Shown piece after piece: positions 24,572 to 34,563 of a DNA stretch of 64,000 nt (positions are counted from its first letter, which is position 1; every line of letters starts with the position of its first letter). The stretch lies in contig NZ_FQVK01000001.1 in assembly GCF_900129345.1 (NCBI RefSeq), positions 62,001-126,000 on the forward strand, given 5' to 3'. Below the pieces are notes generated by a model. The model did no database searches. It saw nothing but the letters and a program-made list of their open reading frames with translations, and was not told the origin of the DNA. This DNA is from Ruegeria intermedia. GTDB lineage: Bacteria; Pseudomonadota; Alphaproteobacteria; Rhodobacterales; Rhodobacteraceae. Position numbers and translations under genes: made by a program.

Positions 24572-25839
24572 TTCCCGTTGAACTCGAAAAACACGGCCGA
24601 AACGTCATCATCCATCGTCTCGCCGGGCGGCATCGACTGGGTCAGCCGCCAGAACATGTCGTCCAGAAATTCGGGGCCGTTGTGCTGGGCCAGACACTCC
24701 CCCGCCAGCCGGCACAGCCCGTCTTCGTCAAGCAGCCCGCCGCCGGCCACCCGGCATTCGGTGAACCCGTCGGAATACAACAGCAACCGGTCGCCCGGCT
24801 GCATGTAGAAGTCGGTCTGTCGAAAAGTCGCCCCATCGATCAGGCCGATCGGCAGACCGCCGTCGCCCATGAACTGCATCGCCCCATCCGCACGGATCAA
24901 CAGCGGGTGCGGGTGGCCGGCCTGAACCATCTTCACATGGCCATACCGAAGATCGACGATCGCGTAGACCATCGTGAAATATTCCTCGATCCCGGTATCG
25001 GCCATCAGGCGGGCATTCAGCGTCTCGGCCACCTGTTCGGGGGGCAGCAGCGCATAGAACTTGTTGAACCGCTTCTCCATCGCCACGTTCTGGTCGAAAT
25101 GCTGGCTGGTCAAGTAGCCGCCCAACCGTGCCGTCATCATGGCCGAGGTGATGCCGTGCCCGGACACGTCGATGCTGTAGAACCCGATCCGGTTCGGACC
25201 GGGCGAGAACATGCCCACCAGGTCACCGCCGATATGGCCGCAGGGCTTGAGCAACAGGCTGACGCGCGAGCGGCCGAACTCCCGGGTCAGTTCGGGTACC
25301 AGCGATTCCTGTATGTGGCGGGCCTGCCTCAGATCCTTGTCGATCAGGTCATGGGCGACGCGCAGTTCCGACAGGGCCTTTTCGATCAGCCGGTTCTTTT
25401 CCGACAATTCACGCTGCATGCCCAGGATCCGCGCACCGGCCGAGATCCGCGCGCGCAACTCGTCCGCCTCGAGCGGCTTGATCAGGAAATCATCCGCCCC
25501 CGCATCCAAGCCGCGCGCCACCTCCTGCTTTTCGCTTTTGGACGTCAGAAGGATGAAATAGGTGTATGCGTCCTTTTCCAATTCGCGAAAGGCGCGGCAG
25601 AATTCCAACCCGCCCATCCCCGGCATCACCCAGTCGCTGAGTACCAGATCTGGCAGACCCTGGCGGCACAGCTCGAGCGCCTCTTCGCCGCTGTCGGCCT
25701 CGATGACGGTGAACCCCCATTTCTTGAGCGACGCCACAAGGATCCGGCGCTGAAGGCGGCTGTCATCCACCACCAGCACGTTCCGGATGGCACCAAAATC
25801 CAGATCAGCCTTGATCTCTGGTTGGCTGGGCAATCGCAC
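24568..25839 (-). CDS. Response regulator with PP2C-type serine phosphatase output (RsbU-like)
   Basis: A 423-residue protein. A receiver domain (residues 18-135) has the acidic pair D25-D26, the phosphoacceptor D69 in LVLSDWVMPGMGG and K121. A helical linker (140-185, coiled-coil-like) leads to a SpoIIE/PP2C phosphatase with metal aspartates in GGDLVG (D206), SIDVSGHG (D224), SDGFTE (D357) and ETMDDDVSA (D410-412). It would dephosphorylate an anti-sigma-factor antagonist or similar partner when phosphorylated. The start is a GTG at 25839. It is divergent from an Hpt protein, a likely phosphate donor or relay. No STAS or anti-sigma gene is adjacent. Confidence 0.92.
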   Translation of the reverse strand: MRLPSQPEIKADLDFGAIRNVLVVDDSRLQRRILVASLKKWGFTVIEADSGEEALELCRQGLPDLVLSDWVMPGMGGLEFCRAFRELEKDAYTYFILLTSKSEKQEVARGLDAGADDFLIKPLEADELRARISAGARILGMQRELSEKNRLIEKALSELRVAHDLIDKDLRQARHIQESLVPELTREFGRSRVSLLLKPCGHIGGDLVGMFSPGPNRIGFYSIDVSGHGITSAMMTARLGGYLTSQHFDQNVAMEKRFNKFYALLPPEQVAETLNARLMADTGIEEYFTMVYAIVDLRYGHVKMVQAGHPHPLLIRADGAMQFMGDGGLPIGLIDGATFRQTDFYMQPGDRLLLYSDGFTECRVAGGGLLDEDGLCRLAGECLAQHNGPEFLDDMFWRLTQSMPPGETMDDDVSAVFFEFNGN

Positions 25840-25996
25840 GCCGACCTCTGCGCTTCCTGTTCGGGGTGCAGAAACGCTAGGCGCCCAATCTTAACAATCG
25901 GTGAAAACCCGGCAACACCACGCGGCGCCGCGCTTAACCTGCTCTTTACCCGGCTCAGATAGTCAGGTCACAAACGGGTCAACGCGGAGAACGGGC

Positions 25997-26323
25997 ATGA
26001 TAAACTGGCCCAGAGTGCGCCAATTGCGCGACGAGGTCGGGCCGGACGAGTTCGATGAAGTCGTTCGCATCTTTCTGGACGAGGTCGGCGAGGTCATCGA
26101 CCGCCTGCAGGCCGATACCGAACGGCGCGAACTTGAACAGAACCTGCATTTTCTGAAGGGCAGCGCGCTGAGCCTCGGGTTCGAAACCTTCTCCAAACTG
26201 TGCCAGGATGGCGAGCGGCGGGCCGCGGCGGGCCAGGGCGCCGAGGTGGATCTGGACGCGGTCCTGGCCGCCTTCGACGAGTCGCGCAAGATGTTCCTGG
26301 CCGAACTGGCGCAGAACCTGTGA
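25997..26323 (+). CDS. Histidine phosphotransfer (Hpt) domain protein
   Basis: A 108-residue, all-helical protein with the Hpt motif NLHFLKGSALSLGFE, where H51 is the predicted phosphorylated histidine. The start at 25997 follows a GGAG site. The longer frame from 25901 lacks support. It probably passes phosphoryl groups between a remote histidine kinase and a receiver. The divergent response-regulator phosphatase 157 bp away is the obvious candidate partner (inference). The downstream ilvA gene is convergent and leaves only four bases between stops. Confidence 0.88.
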   Translation: MINWPRVRQLRDEVGPDEFDEVVRIFLDEVGEVIDRLQADTERRELEQNLHFLKGSALSLGFETFSKLCQDGERRAAAGQGAEVDLDAVLAAFDESRKMFLAELAQNL

Positions 26324-26327
26324 GCGG

Positions 26328-27554
26328 TCAGATCACGAACTGCGCCAGCGTCTCGTCGTCGGTGATGTCGGTATAGACGAAACCGGCATCGTCCAGATGG
26401 GCGAACAGGCGCAGAAAGTTTTCGGGCTTGGCGGTTTCGATCCCGATCAGGACCGAGCCGAAATTGCGCGCCGATTTCTTCATGTATTCAAACCGGGCGA
26501 TGTCATCCTCGGGGCCGAGGATGTTCAGAAATTCCTTCAGCGCTCCGGGCCGCTGCGGCAGGCGCAGGATGAAGTATTTCTTGACGCCCGAATAGCGCTG
26601 TGCGCGCTCTTTGACCTCGGGCAGACGTTCGAAATCGAAATTCCCGCCCGAGGTGACACAGACCACCGTTTTGCCGCGCACAAAGCTCTGGACATCGCCC
26701 ACCGCCTCGATCGCCAGGGCGCCGGCGGGCTCCAGCACGATGCCTTCGACGTTCAACATCTCGATCATGGTGGTGCAGATGCGGTCTTCGGGCAGGACGA
26801 TCACGTCCGACAGATGCCGGTCACGCAACAGCTGGAACGGCTTGTCCCCGATCCGGCCCACTGCCGCGCCGTCGACGAAATTGTCCACCTTGTCCAGCGC
26901 CACCGGATGGCCCGCCGCCAGCGCCGCGCGCAGACAGGCCCCGCCGGCGGGTTCGACGAACAGGCAATGTGTGCGGTCGCCGAACCACGTCGCCACGCCC
27001 GAGGACATGCCGCCCCCGCCCACCGGCAGCACCACGTGATCGGGCAGGCGGCCCAGCTGTTCCTCGATTTCGACGGCCAATGAGGCCTGCCCCTCGATCA
27101 CGTCGTCATCGTCGAAGGGCGACAGGAAATACCCACCCTGCTGCGCGCACCAGTCCTGAGCCGCGGCAAGCGTGTGATCGAAATAGTCGCCGGTCAGGTG
27201 GATCTGGATGTTGTCGCCGCCGAACATCCGGGTTTTCTGGATTTTCTGCTGCGGCGTGGTGACCGGCATGAAGATGACGCCCCGCACATCCATGTGCTTG
27301 CACATGAACGCCACGCCCTGCGTGTGGTTGCCCGCGCTGGCGCAGACGAACAGGTCCTGCCCCTGCTGCTTGCGCATGGCATTGAACGCGCCGCGGATCT
27401 TGTAGGACCGCACCGGGCTGAGGTCTTCGCGTTTCAGCCAGATATCGGCGTCGTATTTCTTTGACAGATGGGCATTGCGCTGCAACGGGGTTGCAGGAAA
27501 CACGGTGCGCATGGCCTGTTCGGCGGCGCGGGCGCGGGTCATGAAATCACTCAT
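26328..27554 (-). CDS. ilvA: Threonine ammonia-lyase (biosynthetic threonine dehydratase)
   Basis: A 408-residue PLP enzyme that makes 2-oxobutanoate from threonine, the first step to isoleucine. The PLP lysine is K52 in RSYKIRGAFN, the glycine-rich phosphate loop is VLPVGGGGMSSG, and TSGGNFD lies near the end of the catalytic domain. The C-terminal part (about 320-408) is a single ACT-like regulatory domain, as in the shorter IlvA form with one C-terminal repeat, and not the two-repeat E. coli form. The start at 27554 is ATG. A second ATG four codons in is also possible. Confidence 0.93.
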   Translation of the reverse strand: MSDFMTRARAAEQAMRTVFPATPLQRNAHLSKKYDADIWLKREDLSPVRSYKIRGAFNAMRKQQGQDLFVCASAGNHTQGVAFMCKHMDVRGVIFMPVTTPQQKIQKTRMFGGDNIQIHLTGDYFDHTLAAAQDWCAQQGGYFLSPFDDDDVIEGQASLAVEIEEQLGRLPDHVVLPVGGGGMSSGVATWFGDRTHCLFVEPAGGACLRAALAAGHPVALDKVDNFVDGAAVGRIGDKPFQLLRDRHLSDVIVLPEDRICTTMIEMLNVEGIVLEPAGALAIEAVGDVQSFVRGKTVVCVTSGGNFDFERLPEVKERAQRYSGVKKYFILRLPQRPGALKEFLNILGPEDDIARFEYMKKSARNFGSVLIGIETAKPENFLRLFAHLDDAGFVYTDITDDETLAQFVI

Positions 27555-27613
27555 GCCGCATTCCCTGCCCCATCAGGCCGACAAGGGCAAGGAATACATC
27601 GGTGTACGGGCGA

Positions 27614-28381
27614 TCAATCCAGTTCGCGTTTTTCGATGAACACGCCGTACATCGTGGTCAGGATGCTGACATTGATCATCGGCAGGATCACCATGCCGAA
27701 GAACACGGCGATCAGAACCCCCAGAACCGGAATCATCGACAGAACGCCGCCGGCCAGCTGCACCAGGAACTGGAACAGGATCGAAACCAGAACCAGAACG
27801 AGAATGGCGCCCCAGGTGCCTTGGGTGTTGCTCCACGCGTCGCCCAGCGTGATCGGACGGCCGATGGCGGCCGCAGGCAGGATGATGGACAACCGATAGA
27901 AGCAGACGGTCAGGAACACGATGTAGAGGATCGTCAGAAAGATCGAAACCGCGATCGCGCCCTCGCCCAGCATTCCGATCATCACAAGCATCGGCAGGTA
28001 TCCGATCGCAAACAGGATTACCAGCATCAGCCCGCGCCCGAAATAGGCGAGGATGCGATCGAAACGGAAGGTCGGAAGAAGCCCGCTGGGATACTCCTCG
28101 AGCAGGATGAAACGGTGCCACGCCACGGCGATCCAGCCCATGGTGACAAGCATCACGATCGCCAGAAGGATCAGGAACAGGATGAATGATGCCGGATTCA
28201 CCTCGGGCGGCAATCCCGTGGCGCCGTCGTCAAAGGCTTCGACCGGAATGCCGGACACCAGAAACAGCCCGATTATGGCGACGGTTCCGATCACGGCCGG
28301 GCCCAGAACGATTTGCAGAACCTGCGGCAGATTGCCGAACACCATCCGCAGCGAATGTGCGAAAATCTTCCATCCAAGCAT
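27614..28381 (-). CDS. Multi-pass membrane protein of unknown function
   Basis: A 255-residue, very hydrophobic protein with about six predicted membrane helices. It shows a broad pattern seen in DUF-type integral membrane proteins of Rhodobacteraceae: an N-terminal IFAHSLRMVFGNLPQVLQI amphipathic stretch, then helices, with the short charged tail FIEKRELD. I see no catalytic or transport motif. It lies 59 bp upstream of ilvA on the same strand and is divergent from argG. Function unknown. Confidence 0.75.
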   Translation of the reverse strand: MLGWKIFAHSLRMVFGNLPQVLQIVLGPAVIGTVAIIGLFLVSGIPVEAFDDGATGLPPEVNPASFILFLILLAIVMLVTMGWIAVAWHRFILLEEYPSGLLPTFRFDRILAYFGRGLMLVILFAIGYLPMLVMIGMLGEGAIAVSIFLTILYIVFLTVCFYRLSIILPAAAIGRPITLGDAWSNTQGTWGAILVLVLVSILFQFLVQLAGGVLSMIPVLGVLIAVFFGMVILPMINVSILTTMYGVFIEKRELD

Positions 28382-28516
28382 TCAAAGAACCCCTTTGACA
28401 ATCTTTGGTTGTCTCTGGTGTGCGCTTATTCGCAGCGCCCGGTCAACCCACTGCTTCTTGCCCCCACGTCGAAAACCCGCTAGGGGCCAATCGTCTTACG
28501 TTTAAGGGGAAGTCAG

Positions 28517-29743
28517 ATGTCCGCGCCCAAGAAAGTTGTTCTGGCCTATTCCGGTGGCCTTGATACCTCGATCATCCTGAAATGGCTGCAGACCGAGTAT
28601 GGCTGCGAGGTGGTGACCTTCACCGCCGACTTGGGTCAGGGCGAAGAGCTTGAGCCCGCCCGCCAGAAGGCCGAGCTGCTGGGGATCAAGCCCGAGAACA
28701 TCTATATCGAGGACATCCGCGAGGAGTTCGTCCGCGATTTCGTCTTCCCCATGTTCCGCGCCAATGCGCAGTACGAGGGGCTGTACCTGCTGGGCACCTC
28801 GATCGCACGTCCGCTGATTTCCAAGCGCCTGATCGAAATCGCCGAGGAAACCGGCGCCGACGCCGTGGCCCATGGCGCCACCGGCAAGGGCAATGACCAG
28901 GTGCGGTTCGAACTGGCGGCCTATGCGCTGAACCCCGACATCAAGGTGATCGCGCCCTGGCGCGAGTGGGACCTGACCAGCCGCACCAAGCTGCTGGAAT
29001 TTGCCGAGGCGCACCAGATCCCGATCGCCAAGGACAAGCGCGGCGAGGCGCCCTTCTCGGTGGACGCAAACCTGCTGCACACCTCGTCCGAGGGCAAGGT
29101 TCTGGAAGACCCCGCCGTTCAGGCGCCCGACTATGTCTATCAACGCACCGTCCACCCCGAGGACGCCACGAACGAGCCCGAATATATCGAGATCGGCTTT
29201 GAAAAAGGCGACCCGGTCAGCATCAACGGCGAGGCGATGAGCCCCGCCACCATCCTGACCAAGCTGAACGAATACGGGGGCAAGCACGGCATCGGCCGTC
29301 TGGATCTGGTCGAGGGCCGGTTCGTGGGCATGAAATCGCGCGGCATCTATGAAACACCGGGCGGCACCATCCTTCTGGAAGCGCATCGCGGCATCGAATC
29401 CATCACCATGGACCGCGGCGCGATGCACCTGAAGGACCAGCTGATGCCGCAATATGCCGAGCTGATCTACAACGGCTTCTGGTACAGCCCCGAGCGCGAA
29501 ATGCTGCAGGCCGCCATCGACAAATCTCAGGAACACGTCACCGGCATCGTCCGCGTGAAACTTTACAAGGGTCTGGCCTCGACCGTGGGCCGCTGGTCGG
29601 ATCACTCGCTGTATTCCGAGGCGCATGTGACTTTTGAGGAGGACGCCGGCGCCTACGACCAGAAAGACGCCGCGGGCTTCATCCAGCTGAACGCGCTGCG
29701 GCTCAAGCTGCTGGCGGCGCGCGACAAGCGGTTGTCCAAGTGA
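28517..29743 (+). CDS. argG: Argininosuccinate synthase
   Basis: A 408-residue enzyme joining citrulline and aspartate with ATP in arginine synthesis. It starts [18 protein letters not shown], the ATP-pyrophosphatase SGGxDS/T loop. Also visible are the [13 protein letters not shown] segment that contacts ATP/aspartate and the C-terminal [11 protein letters not shown] region. Length and motifs fit a complete type I enzyme. A GGGGAAG ribosome site precedes the ATG. The stop overlaps the GTG of the following DUF1810-like gene (GTGA), so they are coupled. Confidence 0.98.
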   Translation: MSAPKKVVLAYSGGLDTSIILKWLQTEYGCEVVTFTADLGQGEELEPARQKAELLGIKPENIYIEDIREEFVRDFVFPMFRANAQYEGLYLLGTSIARPLISKRLIEIAEETGADAVAHGATGKGNDQVRFELAAYALNPDIKVIAPWREWDLTSRTKLLEFAEAHQIPIAKDKRGEAPFSVDANLLHTSSEGKVLEDPAVQAPDYVYQRTVHPEDATNEPEYIEIGFEKGDPVSINGEAMSPATILTKLNEYGGKHGIGRLDLVEGRFVGMKSRGIYETPGGTILLEAHRGIESITMDRGAMHLKDQLMPQYAELIYNGFWYSPEREMLQAAIDKSQEHVTGIVRVKLYKGLASTVGRWSDHSLYSEAHVTFEEDAGAYDQKDAAGFIQLNALRLKLLAARDKRLSK

Positions 29744-30174
29744 CCGAGGATGACGGCATAAACGACGAACTGGAAATGTTCATCGAAGCGCAGGACACGG
29801 TCTGGTCCGATGTCCTGCGCGAACTGGAACAGGGGCAGAAGACCAGCCATTGGATGTGGTTCGTCTTTCCGCAACTGGCCGAGCTGGGCCAGTCGCACAT
29901 GGCGCAGCTCTATGGAATCGAGGATCTGGACGAGGCTGCCGCCTATCTGGCCCACCCCGAATTGCGCCGCCGCCTGACCGAGGTGGCCCGGCTGATGCTG
30001 ACCCACGCAGGCAAGGACCCGGCCGAGATTCTGGGCAAGGTCGATGCCAAGAAGCTGCGGTCTTCCATGACCCTGTTCGCCGCCGTGCCCGATGCGCCTC
30101 CCGAATTCCAGGAGGTTCTGGGCGCGTTCTACGACGGTCAGCCCTGCCCGCGCACGCAGCAGGCCCTGGGCTGA
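29740..30174 (+). CDS. DUF1810-family (calpastatin-like) small protein
   Basis: A 144-residue soluble protein. The family pattern is clear: [19 protein letters not shown] (start), [17 protein letters not shown], and [27 protein letters not shown]1810 proteins are widespread and unassigned, and the name calpastatin-like has no proven meaning in bacteria. I use the GTG at 29740 because it overlaps the argG stop (GTGA). The nearby ATG is in another frame. Pairing with argG may be simple operon economy. Confidence 0.82.
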   Translation: MTEDDGINDELEMFIEAQDTVWSDVLRELEQGQKTSHWMWFVFPQLAELGQSHMAQLYGIEDLDEAAAYLAHPELRRRLTEVARLMLTHAGKDPAEILGKVDAKKLRSSMTLFAAVPDAPPEFQEVLGAFYDGQPCPRTQQALG

Positions 30175-30248
30175 ACACGTAAGGTCACGCTTGCCCCGGC
30201 CCCTGCCCTCTGTCACCCCGAACGCAAGTGCGAAACAGGGAGGCAGGG

Positions 30249-30530
30249 ATGCTGCAGGAAATCGCCGAGGGAATCCAGAAAGGGCTGGCCGACAAACGCT
30301 TTGACGGCTCGTTGAAATTCGATTGCGGCGCCGATGGCGTGATCGTTCTGGCCGACAACACGGCCACAACCCAGGACCGCGAGACCGATTGCACCATCCG
30401 CATCTCGCGCGACAATCTGGGCAAACTGCTGACCGGCAAGCTGAACCCGATGACCGGGGTGATGATGGGCAAGCTCAAGATCTCGGGCGACATGGGCGTC
30501 GCGATGAAGCTGGGGCAACTGCTGGGCTAG
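30249..30530 (+). CDS. SCP2 sterol-carrier-like protein
   Basis: A 93-residue protein with the SCP-2 fold pattern: [20 protein letters not shown] followed by [19 protein letters not shown]. Such small proteins bind lipids or acyl-CoA in a hydrophobic tunnel. The physiological ligand here is unknown. The ATG at 30249 follows a strong GGGAGG site six bases away, so the slightly longer GTG start at 30228 is less likely. It stands alone between a DUF1810-like gene and msrA. Confidence 0.85.
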   Translation: MLQEIAEGIQKGLADKRFDGSLKFDCGADGVIVLADNTATTQDRETDCTIRISRDNLGKLLTGKLNPMTGVMMGKLKISGDMGVAMKLGQLLG

Positions 30531-30625
30531 GCGATAAACTCGACTCACCACCGCGTGACAAACGGTTTCAGCCGATTGTCAGCCGCCCCGTTGCGCGGCA
30601 GCCTGAGGCGGAAAGGAGGTCCGCC

Positions 30626-31291
30626 ATGGCCCGTTGCCTCGACCAGATCAAGCTGACCCTTCTGTTTGCGCTGATTGCGCTGGCGCTGATTCTGCGCGCT
30701 CAACCGGCCCCGGCGGCCGGAACCGAGACGCTGACCGTGGCGGGCGGCTGTTTCTGGTGCGTCGAGGCTGATTTCGAATCCGTGCCCGGCGTGATCGAAG
30801 CGGTTTCGGGCTATACCGGCGGCACGACTCCGAACCCCACCTACAGCCAGGTCACGAGCGGCGGCACCGGCCATTACGAGGCGGTGCAGATCACCTTCGA
30901 CCCGGCCCGCGTTTCCCGTGAAACCCTGCTGAACCTGTTCTTCCGCTCGGTCGATCCCACCGATGCGGGCGGGCAGTTCTGTGACCGGGGCGACAGCTAT
31001 CGCACCGCGATTTTCGTCTCTAACACAGGCGAAAAAGCTTTGGCCGAACGCAGCAAAGCCGAAGCGCAGCGTGCGCTGGGGCGGGCCGTCGTGACCCCGA
31101 TCCTGCCGCTTGGGGCGTTCTATCCGGCCGAGGCCTATCATCAGGATTACTACAAGGGCAAAAAGCTGGTGTTCACCCGGTTCGGGCCGAAACGCCAGCT
31201 GAATGCCTACAAGGCCTATCGCAAGGCCTGCGGCCGCGATGCACGGGTCCGGCAGCTGTGGGGCAGCGCCGCGCCGTTTGCCGGATCTTAA
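30626..31291 (+). CDS. msrA: Peptide methionine sulfoxide reductase MsrA, exported form
   Basis: A 221-residue protein. The catalytic motif GCFWC (41-45, nucleophile C42) is followed by VSGYTGG and [20 protein letters not shown], all typical of MsrA, which reduces methionine-S-sulfoxide. An N-terminal hydrophobic segment ([24 protein letters not shown]) looks like a cleavable signal peptide, so it should act in the periplasm. The ATG at 30626 has a perfect AGGAGGT site. No MsrB domain is fused. The stop overlaps the convergent ribokinase gene. Confidence 0.93.
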   Translation: MARCLDQIKLTLLFALIALALILRAQPAPAAGTETLTVAGGCFWCVEADFESVPGVIEAVSGYTGGTTPNPTYSQVTSGGTGHYEAVQITFDPARVSRETLLNLFFRSVDPTDAGGQFCDRGDSYRTAIFVSNTGEKALAERSKAEAQRALGRAVVTPILPLGAFYPAEAYHQDYYKGKKLVFTRFGPKRQLNAYKAYRKACGRDARVRQLWGSAAPFAGS

Positions 31292-32160
31292 TCCAGCGCG
31301 GCCTCGCGTACCTCTTTCAGATCGGGAATGACGTCTGCCGTACCGGGCCGCATCACCATCAGTGCGGCCGCCCGGTTGGCTTGGGTGATGGCCTGCGCCA
31401 TCGGCATCCCCCGGTCCATCCCGGCCAGGACATATCCGGTGAAGGTGTCCCCGGCCCCGGTCGTGTCCACGGCCTTGACCTTGTGGGCGGGAAACTCTGC
31501 CGCCGCCTGCCCGCGTTGATGATAGCGGGCGCCTTTTGACCCCAGCGTGACGATCACATGTTCGACCGGCAGATCGGCCGGGGCCAGCCCCGTGGCCTGT
31601 TGCAGCTGGGCCGCCTCGACCTCGTTCAGGATCAGGAAATCCAGATAGGGCAGCACCGCCTGCACCGCCGCCGCGCTGAAGGGGGCTGCGGCATAACACA
31701 CGGTCAGACCCCGCTCGCGGCCCAGCTTCGCGGCCTCGACCTGTGCGGTGGTTTCGTTCTGGAACACCAGAAGATCACCCGTGTCAGAGCCTGCCAGCGC
31801 GGCGGAAACCTGATCGGCGCCGATCGCGTGGTTGGCGCCGGGGTACAGGATGATCAGGTTTTCGCCCTGCGAATCCACCGCGATGATCGCATGGCCCGTG
31901 GGCTGATCGACCTGCGCGATGTGCCGCGTGTCGACCCCGTATTCGGTCAGCCGGTCGCGCGCCCACAGCCCGTCGGCCCCCACGGCGCCGATGTGGCGCA
32001 CATGCGCCCCGGCCCGTGCCGCGGCAACCGACATGTTCGCGCCCTTGCCGCCCAGAAACCGCTGCAAACCGCTGGCCGCAAGGGTTTCACCCGGCGCCGG
32101 CAGGTGCGGCAGCGCATAGACGATGTCGGCATTGATCGAGCCCAGGTTCCAGATTGCCAT
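31288..32160 (-). CDS. rbsK: PfkB-family sugar kinase (ribokinase-like)
   Basis: A 290-residue kinase with both PfkB signatures: the N-terminal [16 protein letters not shown] and the C-terminal [13 protein letters not shown], where the aspartate in GAGD is the catalytic base. Closest by pattern is ribokinase (D-ribose to ribose-5-phosphate), but PfkB members are easily confused and no ribose transporter lies beside it. It is four bases downstream of maeB on the same strand, so it is likely in an operon with it. Confidence 0.75.
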   Translation of the reverse strand: MAIWNLGSINADIVYALPHLPAPGETLAASGLQRFLGGKGANMSVAAARAGAHVRHIGAVGADGLWARDRLTEYGVDTRHIAQVDQPTGHAIIAVDSQGENLIILYPGANHAIGADQVSAALAGSDTGDLLVFQNETTAQVEAAKLGRERGLTVCYAAAPFSAAAVQAVLPYLDFLILNEVEAAQLQQATGLAPADLPVEHVIVTLGSKGARYHQRGQAAAEFPAHKVKAVDTTGAGDTFTGYVLAGMDRGMPMAQAITQANRAAALMVMRPGTADVIPDLKEVREAALD

Positions 32161-32164
32161 CGGA

Positions 32165-34438
32165 TCACGCCATGTCGCACGAGGCCAGGATGGCCATGTT
32201 CAGGATGTCATTCGCGGTCGAGCCGGTCGAACAGATCTGGATCGGCTTGTCGATGCCGGTCAGGATCGGGCCGATCACCGTGGCTCCGGCCATTTCCTGC
32301 ATCAGCTTGGTGGAAATCGAGGCCGAGTGCCGCGCAGGCACGATCAGGATGTTGGCCGGCCCGGTCAGGCGGCAGAAGGGATAGGCCTCTTGCTGCTGGG
32401 CGTTCAGCGCCACGTCGACGGTCATCTCACCTTCGTATTCGAAATCGACGCCGCGCGCCTCCAGCACTTGCGGAGCCTTGTACAGCTTTTCGGTCCGCTC
32501 GGAGACCGGATAGCCGAAGGTCGAGAAGCTGACGAAGGCCACCCGAGGCTCCAGCCCCATGTGGCGGGCAACCGTGGCGGCGCGTTCGGCGATGGTGGCA
32601 AGGTCGTTCTCGTCCGGCCATTCATGCACCAGCGTGTCGCCGATCAGCACGATCCGGCCCTTGTGCAGCAGCGCAGTGATCCCGGCGGCGCCGTGGGCGG
32701 CGTCGGCGTCGAACACATGGCTGATGCGGTCCAGCACATGCGCCGATTTGCGGGTGGCCCCGGTCACCAGACCGTCGCCATGCCCATGCGCCAGCATCAG
32801 GGCCGAGAACACATGCCGGTCGCGCGCGGCCAGGCGGTGGATGTCCTTGCGGTCAAAGCCTTTGCGCTGCAGGCGCTGGTACAGAAAGTCCTTGTAGGCA
32901 TCGAGATGCGTGGTGTTGGCGGCATTGACCACCTCCAATTCGCGCACCGCGTCGCCCAGACCGGCGGCTTCCAGCTTGGTCTTCACGTCGTCGGGCCGGC
33001 CCACGACCAGCGCCTTGCCGAAGCCCGAGCGCTGATACATCACCGCCGCGCGCAGAACCCGTGGATCGTCGCCCTCGGCAAAGATCATCCGGCTTTGCGC
33101 CGCGCGGGCCCGGGCGTTCAGGCCGCGCAGAATGCTGGCGGTCGGGTCCATGCGCGACTTGAGGCTCAGCTCATAGGCTTCCATGTCGATGATCGGCCGC
33201 CGGGCCGCGCCGGTGTCCATCCCCGCCTTCGCCACGGCCGGCGGAATACGATAGATCAGGCGCGGGTCAAACGGCGTGGGAATGATGTAGTCGCGCCCGA
33301 AGGTCAGCGATTTGCCATAAGCCAGCGCCACCTCGTCGGGCACATCCTCGCGCGCCAGACGGGCCAGCGCGTGGGCGCAGGCGATCTTCATCTCGTCATT
33401 GATGGCGCGGGCGTGGATGTCCAGCGCCCCACGGAACAGGTAGGGAAAGCCCAGAACGTTGTTGACCTGGTTGGGGTAGTCGCTGCGCCCGGTGGCCACG
33501 ATGGCGTCGACGCGGACCTCGTGCGCCTCTTCGGGGGTGATTTCCGGGTCGGGGTTGGCCATGGCGAAGATCACCGGATTGTCGGCCATGCTTGCGACCA
33601 TCTCCTGCGTGACCGCGCCCTTGACGGATACGCCCAGGAACACGTCGGCGCCCTTCATGGCCTCTTCCAGCGTGCGCAGCTCGGTCGCAATCGCGTGGGC
33701 CGACTTCCACTGGTTCATGCCCTCGGTCCGGCCCTGATAGATCACGCCCTTGGTGTCGCAGACGATGCAGTTCTCGTGCTTGGCGCCCATCGCCTTGAGC
33801 AGTTCGATACAGGCGATCCCCGCCGCCCCGGCCCCATTGAGAACGATCTTCACGTCCTCGATCTTCTTGCCCGAGATGTGCAGCGCGTTGATCAGCCCCG
33901 CCGCGCAGATCACCGCCGTGCCGTGCTGGTCGTCGTGAAAGACGGGAATGTCCATCTCTTCCTTCAGGCGCTGTTCGATGATGAAACATTCCGGCGCCTT
34001 GATGTCTTCCAGGTTGATGCCGCCGAAGGTCGGCCCCATCAGCTTGACCGCGCGACAGAATTCGTCGGGGTCCTCGGTGTCCAGCTCGATGTCGATCGAG
34101 TTTACGTCGGCGAACCGTTTGAACAGGACGGATTTGCCCTCCATCACCGGCTTGGACCCCAGCGCGCCCAGATTGCCCAGCCCCAGAACCGCCGTACCGT
34201 TCGAGATCACGGCCACAAGGTTGCCCTTGTTGGTATAGTCATAGGCGGTCTCGGGGTTCTCGGCGATGGCTTCGCACGGAACCGCCACGCCGGGGCTGTA
34301 GGCCAGCGACAGATCGCGCTGCGTGGTCATGGGAACGGTGGCCTGCACCTCCCACTTGCCGGGGGTGGGTTCCAGGTGAAAGGCCAGCGCCTCTTCTTTG
34401 GTGATCTTCGCTTTGGGCATTTTGACGGTCGGTTCCAT
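32165..34438 (-). CDS. maeB: NADP-type malic enzyme with C-terminal phosphotransacetylase-like domain
   Basis: A 757-residue two-domain enzyme. Residues 1-430 are malic enzyme: the catalytic FHDDQHGTA region and the dinucleotide loop VVLNGAGAAGIA are visible. Residues 430-757 are a phosphotransacetylase-like domain (GDTLVHEWPDENDLA, PILTGIDKPIQI) known as a regulatory extension in MaeB. It decarboxylates malate to pyruvate. Start ATG at 34438. An ATG seven codons in also fits. It is divergent from mutS and transcribed with the ribokinase-like gene. Confidence 0.95.
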   Translation of the reverse strand: MEPTVKMPKAKITKEEALAFHLEPTPGKWEVQATVPMTTQRDLSLAYSPGVAVPCEAIAENPETAYDYTNKGNLVAVISNGTAVLGLGNLGALGSKPVMEGKSVLFKRFADVNSIDIELDTEDPDEFCRAVKLMGPTFGGINLEDIKAPECFIIEQRLKEEMDIPVFHDDQHGTAVICAAGLINALHISGKKIEDVKIVLNGAGAAGIACIELLKAMGAKHENCIVCDTKGVIYQGRTEGMNQWKSAHAIATELRTLEEAMKGADVFLGVSVKGAVTQEMVASMADNPVIFAMANPDPEITPEEAHEVRVDAIVATGRSDYPNQVNNVLGFPYLFRGALDIHARAINDEMKIACAHALARLAREDVPDEVALAYGKSLTFGRDYIIPTPFDPRLIYRIPPAVAKAGMDTGAARRPIIDMEAYELSLKSRMDPTASILRGLNARARAAQSRMIFAEGDDPRVLRAAVMYQRSGFGKALVVGRPDDVKTKLEAAGLGDAVRELEVVNAANTTHLDAYKDFLYQRLQRKGFDRKDIHRLAARDRHVFSALMLAHGHGDGLVTGATRKSAHVLDRISHVFDADAAHGAAGITALLHKGRIVLIGDTLVHEWPDENDLATIAERAATVARHMGLEPRVAFVSFSTFGYPVSERTEKLYKAPQVLEARGVDFEYEGEMTVDVALNAQQQEAYPFCRLTGPANILIVPARHSASISTKLMQEMAGATVIGPILTGIDKPIQICSTGSTANDILNMAILASCDMA

Positions 34439-34563
34439 GACTTCGGGGCTTTTCGCCTCATACCGCAGGCGGGGGCGCGCCTCAACGACTATGCGATTTC
34501 ACCTTTCGTCGCGGTTGGGGGATTTGTAAGGTCGCGCCCGGAATACGCCAGAGGGGAGCAGCC

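Noticed and set aside
28395-28413. TTGACA and the repeat GACAA-N7-TTGTC before argG as a promoter/operator
   Set aside because: No -10 element at 16-18 bases from TTGACA, and the repeat arms are only five bases.
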